In this document: piece after piece, positions 30,001 through 43,700 of the stretch
Layout of the letters: each line of letters starts with the position of its first letter
How positions within the stretch are numbered: the first letter of the stretch is position 1
DNA from: Mermis nigrescens
Lineage: Eukaryota > Nematoda > Enoplea > Mermithida > Mermithidae
Assembly (NCBI GenBank): GCA_036768485.1
Contig: JAVLUZ010000141.1
Coordinates: 4,849,349-4,913,348, forward strand
Direction: 5' to 3'
Length of the DNA stretch: 64,000 nucleotides
Position numbers and translations under genes: made by a program
The notes under the pieces: model-generated
The model's database searches: none
The model's input: only the letters and a program-made list of their open reading frames with translations
Told to the model about the DNA's origin: nothing

Positions 30001-31190
30001 TGGGGCGGAAATATGTCAGCTTTTCCGTTTAGTAAGCGGAAGCTTATTATGCTTATGATGTGCCCTCTCCTTAGCGTCACACAACCCACTTTATTTTGTT
30101 TCTTTACACTCAATATTGCATTTTTAGTGGAGGTGTAAAGTTAAAATGTAAAATCTCTCCCAGAGCACTGCAGATGGTAAATTTTTTTAGATGTTCTCTG
30201 TAACGTCAGGATAACGAATCTGACGTTATCCATGCGTGACAAGTGTGACGATGTGAAATATCAATTATGCAAATGTTAACTAATGCCAAAATATAACTCC
30301 ATATCATGGGTAGCGTGATAGCGCTACCTATAATATACTTGGCCATCTTTTTTCTATGTTTATCGCAGCGAGTGCGAATTGTATGTCTCCCCTTCACAGC
30401 TATAACGAAACACATGTTAGGTGCGCTTTTTTTCAATCGATAGATAATAAAAAAATTCGATGTGCACTTTTTTGTTTACACACAATACCAAGTTGGTAAT
30501 GAGTGTGTAAAGTATAAACCGAAAAATCAAATAATTTGCAGAGGGCCAATTTTTTTTAATGTTGTCCCTGGGTTGTAGATTACGAATCTGTTCTTAATAT
30601 TTCTTTACACTCAATAGTTGTTGCACAAAACTGTAAAGTATACGGTTTTTTACTCTTTGCGTGTCGTAAAGCTTACCTAACTCAATTTCGTTTTCTGTGC
30701 AATTTAATTGGTTCTATAATGTAGAAAATTAAAAAATCTCAATCGAAAAAGTTTTTAACGCAATATTTTTTGATCTGTGATCGTTTTAGTGTAAAGGACT
30801 CGGGACGAAAAAAGAAATTTCTTAAGCTACTTCGCTAAGTAGGCGGAACATGCTGATTATGTTTGAAATGTGCCCTGACCTATAGTGTGTTTCACATAAG
30901 TTCGTGCATTAATTCTAAGAATTTTCGTCGACAGTAAGCCGAGGGTTACGATAATTATATATCAGATCAATGCTATAATCGCAATCTGTCAGCTTATTGT
31001 CGGAGATAGTTTTAAAATTTATGACCGGAGTTGTGTGAAACAGACTATAAGCGTTACTCATCCTACTTTATTTTGAATCTATACACCCAATATTGCGTTA
31101 TTAGCGCAAGTGTACAAGTGTAAAGTTTCCAGAGCATTGTGTATAGTCGTTGTTTTTGAAAAATGATCTCCGTAACGTCAAAATCACGAT
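30001..31190. repeat. TTTACAC-rich degenerate repeats
   Basis: Two related segments: about 30020-30220 and about 30835-31190 (the latter split by MITE-C) share GTGCCCT...ACTTTATTTT, CAATATTGC and a GTAACGTCA block. GTGTAAAG/CTTTACAC recurs through the region, as in 41090-43420. Confidence 0.6.
30881..31049. mobile_element. MITE-C, fold-back Tc1/mariner-like MITE
   Basis: 169 bp from TATAGTGTGTTTCACA to GAAACAGACTATA; nearly the whole element is an imperfect palindrome. It interrupts a repeat whose uninterrupted relative is at about 30060, giving an approximate empty site and a TA duplication. Confidence 0.85.
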
Positions 31191-32044
31191 TCTGACCTTT
31201 AAACTTTGTCAATCTTCCGTATTGCATTTTTTTGATCAGTTTTTTATTTTAAAGATTTTTGACTCATCTTTAATCATTTTTATTCGAAAACATGCACTGT
31301 TTCGAAGGTTAACTGGAATGAGAAACATTTTTCAAAAAACTACCTGCAAATTACTTCATAATAGTAATAATTCTCGTGCGCAGTCTTTATCAAAGCGATT
31401 CCAATATTTTTTCATGTTAAAATCCATGCAAATTTATGTCTGTCCATTTTTAGGATGTATGTGTCTCATAAATTTTCTTGAATTGTTTGCATTAGCTGAT
31501 GCGTCGACCGGATTGTTTATTTCTGGCCGGAATTGTTTATGTTGTCTTGCTCGGCGACTAATTTCCGTTGCTTTCTCGTGCATTGTTCAATTGTATGCGA
31601 TTTTTGGCGGCCGACACATCATTGCGTTGGTTTTACACACTGATGTGTTTGTTGTCATGCCTGGCTTTCGCTTGCTGCTTCTGTCGATGCCGGATTTTAC
31701 TTCAATTAGGTTAGTAATGTCATCGGCGTAAATTTTAATTGAATAAATTTTCTGACTTCCGTTGTTATCTTTCTTTCAATGTCAACACTTATTATTGAAG
31801 CTATAAACTGTTGAAGAAAAAGTAAAAACTGTTGCCGTTAATCTTTGCTTATGCAAGGATTTAACTTTCCTAGAGCATTTTTGGTTTGAAATATATTAAG
31901 AAAATATGTACGCTAATTTTTGAATCGATCCGACGGGGACTTTTACGTAGGTTTTTTCCTCTTTTTAAGGTTAGTTAAATTGCCTTTTTTGTAATGAGAA
32001 TGCAGTGTTTAAGAACAAAATCATGCTAAGAAAAAGTAGAATAC
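31191..32044. other. No supported gene
   Basis: Contains a 193-codon open frame (31150-31731) of hydrophobic, Phe/Ile-rich composition without recognisable domains, starting inside a repeat. Less AT-rich at 31500-31700. I do not call it a gene. Confidence 0.4.
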
Positions 32045-32598
32045 TAGCAAGAAAAAATGCTCCGATGGAGCGAAAAAGGTGAATATACTTTGATTTCTTC
32101 ATTGTTAAGGATGTAAAAGTATATGACTAGGAAAAATTTCCTGTATGCGCAAAAGACATAGGAATGTGCTAAACAGTAAGACTTCCCTAAACAACGCAAA
32201 AATCGAAGTATATTCTGCGGCCCGTGAAAAATCAAGGTGTAGTCACAAAACATTTTTCACTGTTTCAGAAAGAAGCATTGAAAAGCATTCATATGTATCA
32301 AATAATCGGTTTATAATATATTTCACGAAACCTTGACTTTCCACAATTTTCTCATGGAAAAAAATATCGGATTAAACTCTACACCACTATGGCTAACTTG
32401 ATTCTGTCTGCAGAAACAGACGTAGGCCGCAATATATACTTCGATTTTTGCGTTGTTTAGGGGAACTGTTTAGCACATTCTTATGGCTTTTGCGCATATA
32501 GGGAATTTTTTACTAGTCCCCTAATTTTGCATCCTTGACAACGAAGAGATCCAAGTATATTCACCTTTTCTGCTCCATCGGAGCATTTTTCCTTGCTA
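32045..32598. mobile_element. MITE-B, long-TIR element
   Basis: 554 bp with inverted repeats of nearly 200 bp: left TAGCAAGAAAAAATGCTCCG, right CGGAGCATTTTTCCTTGCTA; GAAGTATATTCTGCGG marks the inner edge. TA at both ends suggests a TA target. A second copy is at 40199-41008. Confidence 0.85.
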
Positions 32599-32726
32599 TC
32601 TATTCCTGAATGATGCTTTAGATATCATTTATCAGTCAAAATTCCTTTTTTTTTCTCAGCACTTCGGCTTCGGGACAAATAAAATTGTGTGCTTAGGTAT
32701 TGTTGTGTAAAAATATTGATCGTGTC

Positions 32727-32888
32727 CATACATGGGCGTGGGGGTTAGGGGTATACGACCCCCAGAACTTGTAGAACCCCTTGCAGATTACTGTAAACCC
32801 CAGAATTCTATTTTTAGTAACATTTTTGGCAATTTTAGGCAATTATTGGCGATTTCATTCCCCAGAATTTTCATGCTGCCCCTGTATG
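32727..32888 (-). mobile_element. MITE-A, internally deleted
   Basis: Ends CATACATGGGCGTGGG and GCTGCCCCTGTATG with the shared CCCAGAA and GGCAATTTT interior; 162 bp. Flanking duplication not convincing. Confidence 0.6.
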
Positions 32889-33127
32889 GTAGTTTCTAAA
32901 CATTCTCACCGTCCCAACAGTGCCACCAGTCCCAACATTGCCACCACGAATCCCAACATAGCCACCGCGAGTTCCAAGATTGCCATCATCCCAACATTGC
33001 TATCGTCTCAACACTGCCACCTCCCAACATTGCCGTCGTCCCAACATTGCCACCAATCCTAATATTGCCACTGCGAACCTCAACATGGTCACAATGAATC
33101 TTGGCCTACAATCACACATGAGGGTTG

Positions 33128-33370
33128 GATGGGGTGGATTCCACACGTAAGCGGGGGGGGGGGTTGGGGAGCATGCGCCCCCAGAAGGCCGAATACCACC
33201 AGAAACTAAAATAACCCCCCTAGAATTCAAATTCTGAATTTTTTTTTGTTTTTTTCGCAATTTTTTCGATGCCGATGGATAGTGCTCGATAATAAACGTT
33301 AAAAAATGGTGTTGTTTCGCCATACCACTACTTTTAAGACCATCCCTCCTTGACCACAGATTCTTGATTT
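33128..33370 (-). mobile_element. MITE-A relic in the FB2 loop
   Basis: Contains the family core (GATGCCGATGGATAGTGCTC, AAAAAATGGTGTTG, CCATACCACTA) and CCCCCAGAA blocks; ends eroded. Confidence 0.65.
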
Positions 33371-33458
33371 TGTCGATCCATGACGACCCCAATCATGTGC
33401 ATTATTGTTTGTGAAAATGAGATGAATAATGTTTCCAAATTGTATATGTATGCCGTGT

Positions 33459-33600
33459 CATGGGCAGTAAATGAAAACTGGGAGAGGATCTGACGCGGTG
33501 AAAATCGGGAAAAAACACAAAAATACAGTTCTGGGGGGTCTGTCGGATTCTGGGGAGTTTGGATTACGGTAGTTTAACCTCCCGTCCAATGCCCAGCCAA
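33459..33600 (+). mobile_element. MITE-A-like relic in the FB2 loop
   Basis: CATGGGCAGTAAATG at the left, TTCTGGGGGGTCTG inside, CCAATGCCCAGCC at the right; similar to the element at 60566-60863. Confidence 0.5.
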
Positions 33601-33783
33601 GACTCTTTGTGCCAATGTTGAGACGCGCAATGGCAATTGGACGGTGGCGGTGTTGGGACTCGTGGTGGCTGTGTCGGGACTGGTCTGGTGGCATTGTGGG
33701 ACCGTGGCAATGTTTGTTTGGTTGCAATGTTGGGACTCGCGGTGGCAATGTTAGGACTCGCAGTGGCAATGTTGGGACTACAC

Positions 33784-34488
33784 CAAAATATTTGGGCAAA
33801 ATAAATGTTCTAAATATGTGAGCTTCGTAGAGACCAATTATTGTGCTTACAATTTCCTGTCGGTCTCCTTATGGTACGAATATAACATACAAATCCGATT
33901 GATAAGTGCAAAGGAGTCGATGGGAAAAGTTTATGAAAATAAAACTTCATTACTTGATGGAAGGCTATATTCTACGACATATTTGTGACGTATTTATTCA
34001 GATCCTGCTCTTGCTTTTCGTAAAGTAAATAACGATATTTTACATAAAGCTGCAATTTTGACATTCAAGAAAATAAATCGGTACTTTTGAGCAATTTCCC
34101 CCCACCGTTTTTTACCCGATCCATAATAGCTGCAGTAACGAAACTTTACATACAACTAGCTTACATCGTATTTTGCTATTTTTTGTGCAGAAGTCAGTGA
34201 AGGTTGTTTACATTCAAACCTAACATTTGATTACTGTATCTTTATTTCATCTCTCAAGAAACGGTGGAGGGGAAATTGTTCAAAAGGTTCAATAAATCAA
34301 TCCTTTCCAAAAATTGTCTACATTTTTATATCAGTAGCTTTAAATAGAATTAGCTCTGTAAATTTATGTTGCGTAAATCCGTTTCAAGCTATTTTTCTTA
34401 CTTTTCGCATTGTTATTTTCCTTTTTTGTCAAATTTTTGCTGTTATTTAGCCAACTCAAGGTGACATTCGTTATTTCATCTGGTTTCA
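33784..34488. other. Upstream of GPCR exon 1, nothing recognised
   Basis: AT-rich; two similar segments flank about 34100 in inverted order (AACTTTACATACAAC / TTGTTTACATTC and the CCCCACCGTTTTTT / AAACGGTGGAGGGG pair), suggesting a small inverted-repeat relic at about 34050-34290. No promoter could be assigned. Confidence 0.4.
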
Positions 34489-34718
34489 ATGGAAGCGTTT
34501 TTTAATCAATCGATTAATTTTGGCGATTACAGTGATATGATTGAATCAGATGAGTCGCTCTTTGTTCCCTTCACACATTGGTTTTGCTTGATTTGCGGAA
34601 TCGCAGCCCTGTGCATTAACTTATTTATTATGATAGCTGTATTAATAAATCGACGATCATTGCTGAAAAATACTTTCTACGCTCTCGTTCTGCACTGCAC
34701 CGTCGTTGATATATCCAG
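34489..34718 (+). CDS. GPCR exon 1 (N terminus, TM1, start of TM2)
   Basis: ATG 34489; 76 codons plus two bases. N-glycosylation site NQS at residue 6, acidic N terminus without signal peptide, TM1 about residues 30-53, intracellular NRRSLLKN, then TM2 start ALVLHCTVVDIS. Donor CCAG/GTCAAT. Confidence 0.75.
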
Positions 34719-37700
34719 GTCAATATTAATTAATCAAAAGGCATATTAAATTAAAGTTTGTTTCTTACTCGATTTCTCCACGACGCTCAAGGGCGAATTT
34801 AGAGGTGGCAGGCGGCATTCCCTCTCGGCTCAATAAAGTCGGCAACTCAAAGAATTAATGTGCAATTTTTTGTAGACATTTTAATCGTATATCACGATTT
34901 TCCACATTCTTTCCGAATAATTACTAATTTTCCTAACACTCGGTCGGCAGTCTGGAAACCCCTTTACTGCAAAAGTGCAGAGAAGAGATTTTGTGCTTCT
35001 TACAAAGATTTGTTTTGTAAAAGCAGTAATTCAAGCAGTGGTTATCTCACTTTTAAGCGAAAATTATGAAATTATTTACGCTTAGTTTTGTGCACTTTAG
35101 TAACGTTTTATTCGACCTGAAGCATAGCATAGGAAACGCGGGAGAGACCCCATTGATTCTAGATATCTATGGTGACCTTTTAGTATCGATTTTTCAAAAT
35201 TTGTACCGCGTCGTGCCGGGTTTTTGCATATACAGCCAATTTTAGATTTTTATACAAATAAATTTTTTTGCACCAAAAACATTCTAACATCGGAAGACAG
35301 CGATAAAACGCTACTTACGCCTTACGAAAGTATTTTGGGAAAAGTTTTGACAATTTTTTGAGGAGTGTGATACCGCTACCTTATCAGGAAATACTGGATC
35401 CGCCATTGGCAATGATATTATTCTGAATTAAAGGACGTAAAATGGACTAATGTGACTTTCAAATGAATAGACACAAAAGCTCTGGTTAACATGAAACCTC
35501 CGTTTTCCAATCTTTTTCAATGGTATGAAGAATAATGGGCTTAGCAGAGTTTCATTATTTTAGAATTTTTCAGAGTTTCAATTTTCCTGAGTTGTAAATC
35601 ATCAAACGAGAAATACATGCAAAAACAACATTTAATGTACTTTTTGTATGTAAAAAATCTAGTATATGTATTTGCACCGTTTCCAATTAAAAGTCTTGAG
35701 TTAGGTGCGATATTATTTTGCTTTTACTTGATGGCCTATGCTCCAAGCATCGACGAACCTAAGTGTAAGTTTCTTGGTAACGTCCTGGGTGACCGACAGT
35801 CCCGGGTGACCGACAAATAGTATAAAGATAGATTTGTCAATCAAAAAATTCGCGAGTGGCCGACTGTTCCGAGTGGCCGACAGTTCCGAGTGGTCGACAG
35901 TCTCGGGTAGCCGACTGTACCGGGTGGCCGACAGTCCCGGGTGGCCGACTGTACCAGTTGGCCGACAGTCCCATGTGGCCGACTTTACCGAGCGGCCGAA
36001 AGTCCCGGGCGGCCGACACTGTACCGAGTGATCGATAGATGGCATAAAAATTCCTAAATGACCCGGTTGTACTATTATTATGAATATATGTACGTACGTA
36101 CGTATATATGCACGTACATTTTTTCAAAATCGAAATACGCAATTTTTTCATTCTCTCAGAATAGCAATAAAGTTTTCACTGGCATAAATGTGAATATAAG
36201 CTTATTACATGTACATATTGTATATAGTTTATATTAAATGTACATATTTAAAATAAACTATCAAAACTAAAAATTTTGTATCAAAGATTCATTTCTGTCC
36301 AGTCGTCGTTAAGATCTTGAATTACTTACATTCCTGTGCGCGTTAAATTCGGCCTACAGCATAGTTTCACATGCGCAATAAAATCTAAATACGTAATTTT
36401 TTCATTCTCTTAGATTAGCAATAAAGTTTTCACTGATATAAATGTGAATATAAACTTATTACATGTACATATTGCATATAAAACTTATTATTTATGCGCA
36501 TAGATAGGTACCTACTTGAAAAAGCATCAATTCCGAAATCATTAGTCAGTTATGAATTTTTATGACAAACCTAATTATTATACCACTTGCCGGTCACCTC
36601 GGGACTGTCGGCCAACCGGTACAGTCGGGCACCCGAGACTGTCGGCCACCCGGTACAGTCGGCCACTCGGGACTGTTGGCCATCCGGTCAGGCCAGTCAC
36701 TCGGGACTGTCGGCCTACCAGTAGGGCCGGCCGCCCGGACTGTCGGCCAGACGGGAATTTTTTGATTAACAAATCCATTTTTAAACCATTTGTCGGTCAC
36801 CTGGGATTGTCGGTCACCCGGGACTGTCGGTCACCCGGGACTGTCGGCCAACCGGTACAGTCGGGCACCCGGGACTGTCGGCCACCCGGTACAGTCGGCC
36901 ACTCGGGACTGTTGGCCACCCGGTACAGTCAGTCACTCGGGACTGTCGGCCTACCAGTATAGCCGGCCGCCCGGACTGTCGGCCAGACGGGAATTTTTTG
37001 ATTAACAAATCTATTTTTAAAACCATTTGTCGGTCACCTGGGATTGTCGGTCACCCGGGACTGTCGGTCACCCGGGACACAATCAATTGCTTAGTAAACT
37101 TTAGACGTTGATTCGTCAGACACTAGGCATACAGTACGAATGCTTTATTATTGATATAACTATACAATATAAGTAATAAATAACGGGAATTAATTAAACG
37201 TTCTTGTTTTATATGCTTATTCAACGTTAAAGAATTGAAGATTCAGAAAGATTTAAAATATTTTCAGCGTAAGAAAAAAGATCTTAGAATTATTGCATTC
37301 GTTAATTACATTACCTAACCTTCATTCTGTAATACATTTTTAACGAATATTTTTCTTTATGCCTTACGACGTTTCTAAAATCGTAGATTTTTAAGCTGGA
37401 CAATAGCAAAAACGACTTTAATAAGCCTGTCAAGCATATTGCTATAGTAATGGTCCAATCCGTCCCTATGATTGTGTAATTCTAGAATGACGCATTGAAT
37501 CACTTTTTCTCTATTGTTACTTTATATCGTTTAATTCGCATATTTTTTCTGCTTAAACTTCGGTTTTTCAGAATATTTATGAACTTACTGCTCAACATAT
37601 CTATCAATGTTAAGGTCGGCTGCTCTGATAATTTGGTGCCTGCCAGGCCTTCAAATGGTCGCATTACTATCGATTGTGGAAGTAAAAAAATGCGTTACAA

Positions 37701-40700
37701 TTGTACTCAAGAGCTTAAATGTTCTAACTGCTCTTAATCTGCTAGTTTTTACATTAAACGAATTCGTCCTGGTTCACCGACCACTCCATTACAAGTTAGC
37801 ATCGATTTTTTTCTCATCAGCTCTCTGACTATTTCCTCGAAATTTAGAGGAAATTTGGTAAGTAAAAGTTATGATGCAAAACAGGATTCATGTGGTCAAA
37901 TTCCGAGCTATATTCGTAGCATTCAGCTTATGCATTTAATTGACAAAATCCGTTTCGATGTTGTTGTTCATTCTATTCTTTTCTCTGCTTCTTTGACAAC
38001 GATGTGGTTAATACTCACTCTTATTGTCGCAAAATTAAATATCATTGACTACTGTTAAAATATCTAATTCGCTGGCCTTTGCATTGCGTAAGTTTACGCC
38101 GTTTCAGGAATGCTTAATTTGGCACTAATGTGTACAACGTTGGAGAAAAAACCTTGTAATTGGTCTATTGTAACATAAGCTTAATTTCACACTATAAGCG
38201 GTTTTGCGCATGGCTTCATGAAAGAGACTATAGAAACATTTGCCTTGAAATTACTGTCTACTGCAAACAAAAGGTAGGTGGCACAACTGCTAACTGAGTG
38301 CACAACCGCTAACATAATCGTAATATTACTCGGAAGCTTTGAATGCTTTTCGTTTTGCATGTGTAAATTTGAAAAAAAGAGAAAATAATGCATCAGGTAT
38401 TTTTTGCTGTGAGCATTCTATATTACTTTTCTCACTAAGTACTTATAATAAGATTTGATGTTAATTTCATATTACGAATTTATCAATTCGTTGGAATGTT
38501 TTATCACTCTTATATTTTTCATTGCAAAGTAAGGGGTTTTTCGTAATATGAACTTGGGACTTACGAAATATCTTAAATCTGCTTGAGGCACAAGATTTGA
38601 TGCTAATTTCATATTCCGAATTTATCAATTCGTTGGAATGCTTTTCAGTCTTATATTTTTCATTGCAAAGTAAGGGGTTTTTCGTAATATGAACTTGGGA
38701 CTTACGAAATATCTTAAATCTGCTTGAGGCACTTCAACAGGGATCAAATCCGCATAAGAAATCTGAAAACGATGCTTATGCACCTAAATGAATAAGTGGG
38801 ATGCTTAGGTATATTTTTTATCTTTTCTCATCTTAAAAAATTTTACATAGCATAATGTCAAAATTTTATTTTCTGTCCCCAGAGCATTGACCTCATTAGG
38901 GTTCAAACTCTTCGTGGTTGTTGAAGATTGAGATGCAGAAAAGAATTATTTCAAAGAATCACTATGCCTGGAAACAACTACCTCTGAATTGTGAAAGTTA
39001 CTAATATTTCCGCAAAGCTGTATATTTCGGAAATAATCCCTATACCATTAGGGTAAAGCAGAAACCTAGATTTCTGTTCAGATGGGCCTGCTGTATGAGA
39101 TTATTGTTTCGTAAGATTTATCTATTATCTCTACATACGAATCTGCATGCGTTGAAATTTGAATAATATAAATTTTCAAAAACAATTGATTATTTCCCTA
39201 ATACAGTATTTCATCGCATTATTCATGCTCATCTAAAGCTTGATAAGCATTTTTTAACATTCAAGCAATCTTTTAGATACTATTCAAATAATTTTTTAGA
39301 GTTGGCGGTAGTGTAATGTGTTAGTTAGAGATTGTGCCCACGTCAGCGGCTGTGTATCACAAATCAAGCAAATGCGTGAACGGAATTGCGCCAAAATAAC
39401 ATTTTATCAATCCTATCTTGTTATAATAAAAACTTGTTTTTTGAAGTATTTTTTCAAGGAATTCCAGCTTTTTTTGATATGAATTCAAATAGCCATATCT
39501 ATTCGCAGGCAGGTATTCAGGCGGCGCATTGTCCACGGCTTAGTAGGGATTAGCTGGATTGTGAGTTTTGTCTTGGTGGTTGGTGGACTTTTCGTGCGGT
39601 TTTATTTTCGGGACGTAATAACGAACGGCCGGCGTATAAGGAAAATTTGCTCCGAAATATGGATATGCTCACGTCGCAAGCCACAGCATTTACTTTTCAT
39701 CATAGATCACTGGATGAGAACGGTAATAATAGGTTATAATCTTCTTGTGCTCGAATACTAATGGTTGCCCAGTTTTTAGTCAAAGGGCCTAAGACTTTGC
39801 CAGAATATGGAAAAACATTAGAGTTTTATTCGACAAAGTTTCACGACGTCAAATTTCACGTTTTGCGTGAAATAAATTTCAAATTTATCCCCCACCATTC
39901 TTGAAAGTTCAATTAATATTCGCGATATATAAAGGTATCTTCTTGGCGCATTTTGACTGCATTTTTTTGGAAGCGTGATGGATCACGAGTTTTCTATTCC
40001 CAAATGTTCAAAGAATTTTTCGTCTACAGTGTGGATTTAATAAACCCTCCAAGAAAAAATCGAACGGCTTTGAATCTGAGGGACTCTCGCCGTTCATGCC
40101 TTTGTCTTCTCATCCTCCCGGCTTTATGCCGTGCGATTTTTCCCTGTGGGTTCATTAAATCAACAGTGTAGATAAAAACCTCTTGGACATTCAGCAACTA
40201 GCAAAGAAAATGCTCCGATGGAACAAAAAAGGGGAATATACTTGGGATTGTGAATTATCGAGGATGTAAAAGGAGGGGACTAGAATCTCCCTATAGTTAT
40301 ATGCCAAAAATCGCAAAATATGTTAAAAATCAGACTTTCTCTAAACAATGCAAAAAATCGAAGTATATTCTGCGGTCTCTGAAAAAACGTATTATTTTAA
40401 AATAATTTTTTCTGATTGACATAATATCTTAAAAGCATATTACGTAATGCAACTTTTTGCAGACTTCATTCAACTTTGAGTTGCTTAATAATGTGACTGA
40501 AAGTGAAATGCTGTTAACAAATCATATTTAAGTTGTTCATATTTCATTATTACTAAGCATGTCACTTAGCAGATACAACCATTCTAAGTGTCAAAGTGCA
40601 AGCAATATTCAAATTACCAAAAAATTGATTGAAAAACGCAGCGAATTAGCAATCCAGTAGCTAAGCGAATTGAATGAAATAGTACATATCGATGCATCCA

Positions 40701-43700
40701 AGACAATCGACGATATTGTTGGTTCAAAGCAGTAGGAAACACGGAAGCTGACGCGCAACAGACCTTATGTAGATAATCTTTTACACATGTCTACAACAAT
40801 TGTTTACTTAACTTTTACATTTTTCAAAGGCCGCAGAATATACTTCGATTTTTTGCATTGTTTAGAGAAAGTCTGATTTTTAACATATTTTGCGATTTTT
40901 GGCATATAACATAGGGAGATTCCTAGTCCCCTCCTTTTACATCCTCGATAATTCACAATCCCAAGTATATTCCCCTTTTTTGTTCCATCGGAGCATTTTT
41001 CTTTGCTAGTACCCCACTTTTAATTAGCAAGATTTGGAAATACAATACTAGATTCCATTTACTGTGCGGTTCTTCTAATAATTGAATGGTTTAAACTTTA
41101 CAAAGCTACTAGTTGTAGAAGAAACAAACATTCTGATTAGTAATTCTTATGTTACGTAGAACATCCTGTAAAGAAATATGCTTCCAAAACTTTCTAGAGC
41201 TCAACTTAATTTGCATTTTAAACTTTACACAAGAGTGTAAAGAATTTTAGTGGGATTAATAATTTCGATATTGCTCTGATATAACGATCAGCATTTATTA
41301 AGAAATGAAACCTCTATAATGTTCTAAGAACAAATTAACATTAGGTGTTAATCACTTTACACTACTCTTCATGCGCCCCTAGCAGACGTATCACATCTGT
41401 TTCCATATATATTTTACGACTTTAGAGAAAAATAAGTTACCGTGAGGCTCTAGAATGAAGCTTATTATATAGTGTAAACTTTACACTAGCAACGAGTGTA
41501 AAGAAGATTTTAGTCGGATTTGTAAATTCGATATTACTCGGATATTACGATCAACATTCATGAAAAAATTATGTCTCCATAACGATTTAATGACAAATAG
41601 ACACAGATGTAAACCACTTTACATCACTGTTGAGTGTAAACAAACGCGCCCAGCTGACGTCCCTTATTTGATTCCATGTAAATTTTCAGATTTCGGCAAA
41701 AAATTTAGGTTTTTGCAAACCTCTAGAACGAAGATAAACCACTTTACATCACTGTTGAGTGTAAACAAACGCGCCCAGCTGACGTCCCTTATTTGATTCC
41801 ATGTAAATTTTCAGATTTCGGCAAAAAATTCAGGTTTTCGCAAAGCTCTAGAACGAAGATTAATTAGCAGTGTAAACTTTACACAACCGCCTAGTGTAAA
41901 GAGGACTTTATTCCGATTTGTAAATCTGATATTACTCGGATATTATTATCAACATTTATGAAAAAATTGCATGTTTACAATGGTCTGAGGACAAATAAAC
42001 AATGAGTGTAAACTACTTTACATCACTGTTGGATGTAAACAAACGCGCCTACGTGACGTCTCACATTTGATTCTTTGAAAATTTCTAGACTCCAGGAAAA
42101 AATTAGGTTTCTGGAATGCTCAAAAACGAAGATAAATACATTTGTAGTGTAAACTTCATGTAAACACCTAGTGTAAAGAAGATTTTGGTCAGATTCGTAA
42201 TTTTGATATTGTTCCGATATTACGATTAATATTTATGAAAAAAATTAAGTCTCCATAATGTTCTATGGGCAAACTAACAATAGGTGTAAACCACTTTACA
42301 ACTTTGTAGAGTGTAAACATATGCGCCAGACTGGCATATCAAATTTGGTTCCTGGTCCATTTCTAGACTTGATAATCGTGTCCCTGACTCATAACCGGAG
42401 AAGCAGGCAGAAAAAACAAGACAAAAACGCATTTTAAACACCAAATTTTTGACATTACACTCGCTAAATATTAATGTATACACAATTTGCTTTGACATGC
42501 ACCCGATATAAAGCACTTTATTTTTATTCTATTGGACTTATCCCGACTTCTGGACGGAGAAAGTGGCGAACAAAAAAGCAACAAAAACGTATTTTCCATC
42601 ATTTAGAACACTGTAAACTTTAAAATTCCGTACCGAACTCCCCATTGAGTTTAAAGAAATTCGGTTTGGTACAATTTGTAGCTTTTAAATCGTAGTACAT
42701 TCCTGTGTGCCAAAATTCTCTTGCAAAAATTATTTGGTATGATTTATTAATCAAAATTCGGAAAAAACGTGTTTTTTCGCCCATTTTTTACCTCTGATTT
42801 CGAACTTTACACCCCCATAAATAACTCAATATTGCGTTTTTTTAAATGCGGTTTGCTACGATGTGTAGCCCCTGAGAGGCACTTTATTACTGCTGTATTC
42901 AATTCACCCTGACTCATAAGCGGGAAAATTTGGCAGAGAAATCTTAGTTAAAATCCGTTTTTTTACACCATCCACTAGAGTGTAAACTTTAAACCCCAGG
43001 ATCTAACTCACCATAGAGCATATAAGACTTTGCTTATATGCAGAATGTAGTCCTTGATCCGCTCTACATTTCTGTCAGAAAACATTTTAAAAAACTAATA
43101 ACCGGAGTTAGTATCGGACATAAGCAGGTTGAAAACTCGACCAAAAAGTGCTTTTTCACCCCCAGATTTTCGCACTCTTTACACTGCCATTCGATAACTA
43201 ATGCGAATTTCAAAAAACAAAAAAAGTGCCATCTGTAAAATTCATCCCTCTATTATCCTATGCTGTTCAATTCTTCAAGTAATCAATACTCAGTTGTCCA
43301 CATGCCGCAGTAAAAAGGTCCCAAAGTTTGTCCTATGTTATAACGTTACACAAAAACTTTACACCTTCTTTACACAGTCAGTTTTGAGTTTCAAGAAAAA
43401 CAAAAAACACGGGCAGCGAATTTTTTTATTATCTTTCTTTTAAAAAAACCGCACCTTCCAGAAGTGTCCCGTTATAGCTGTAGGGGGGTGCACAGGTGTT
43501 AGGGGTACCCAAGTATATTATAGGTACGCGCTAACGCGCTACCTAAGATTGAAAAATTCTGTTATTTACGCGTGAGGTTACAGTCTGACTGCATCGAAAA
43601 AATTGGCTCATATATCGCGAACTTTATTTGAAGTCTCAGAAAATGATGATGATCACCTAAATGCACGTTACTCGTGAAATGTAAAATTCAATGGCGTACA

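Larger units (their letters stand above)
32908..33783. mobile_element. Fold-back element FB2 with minisatellite arms
   Basis: The left arm (32908-about 33107) is made of CCCAACATTGCCACC-type units of 15-20 bp; the right arm (about 33593-33783) carries the complement (GGTGGCAATGTTGGGACTCG). The inner arm ends CAATGAATCTTGGCC and GGCCAAGA-like GCCAAGACTCTTTG also pair. The loop holds two MITE-A-like relics. Confidence 0.75.

Noticed and set aside
31150..31731. 193-codon open frame
   Set aside because: Starts within a repeat, has no recognisable domain, and its Phe/Ile-rich composition is what AT-rich non-coding DNA gives.
35713..37026. Several frames rich in GRQSR and GTVGHP repeats
   Set aside because: All are readings of the FB3 arm repeats in different frames and strands; none has a non-repeat domain.
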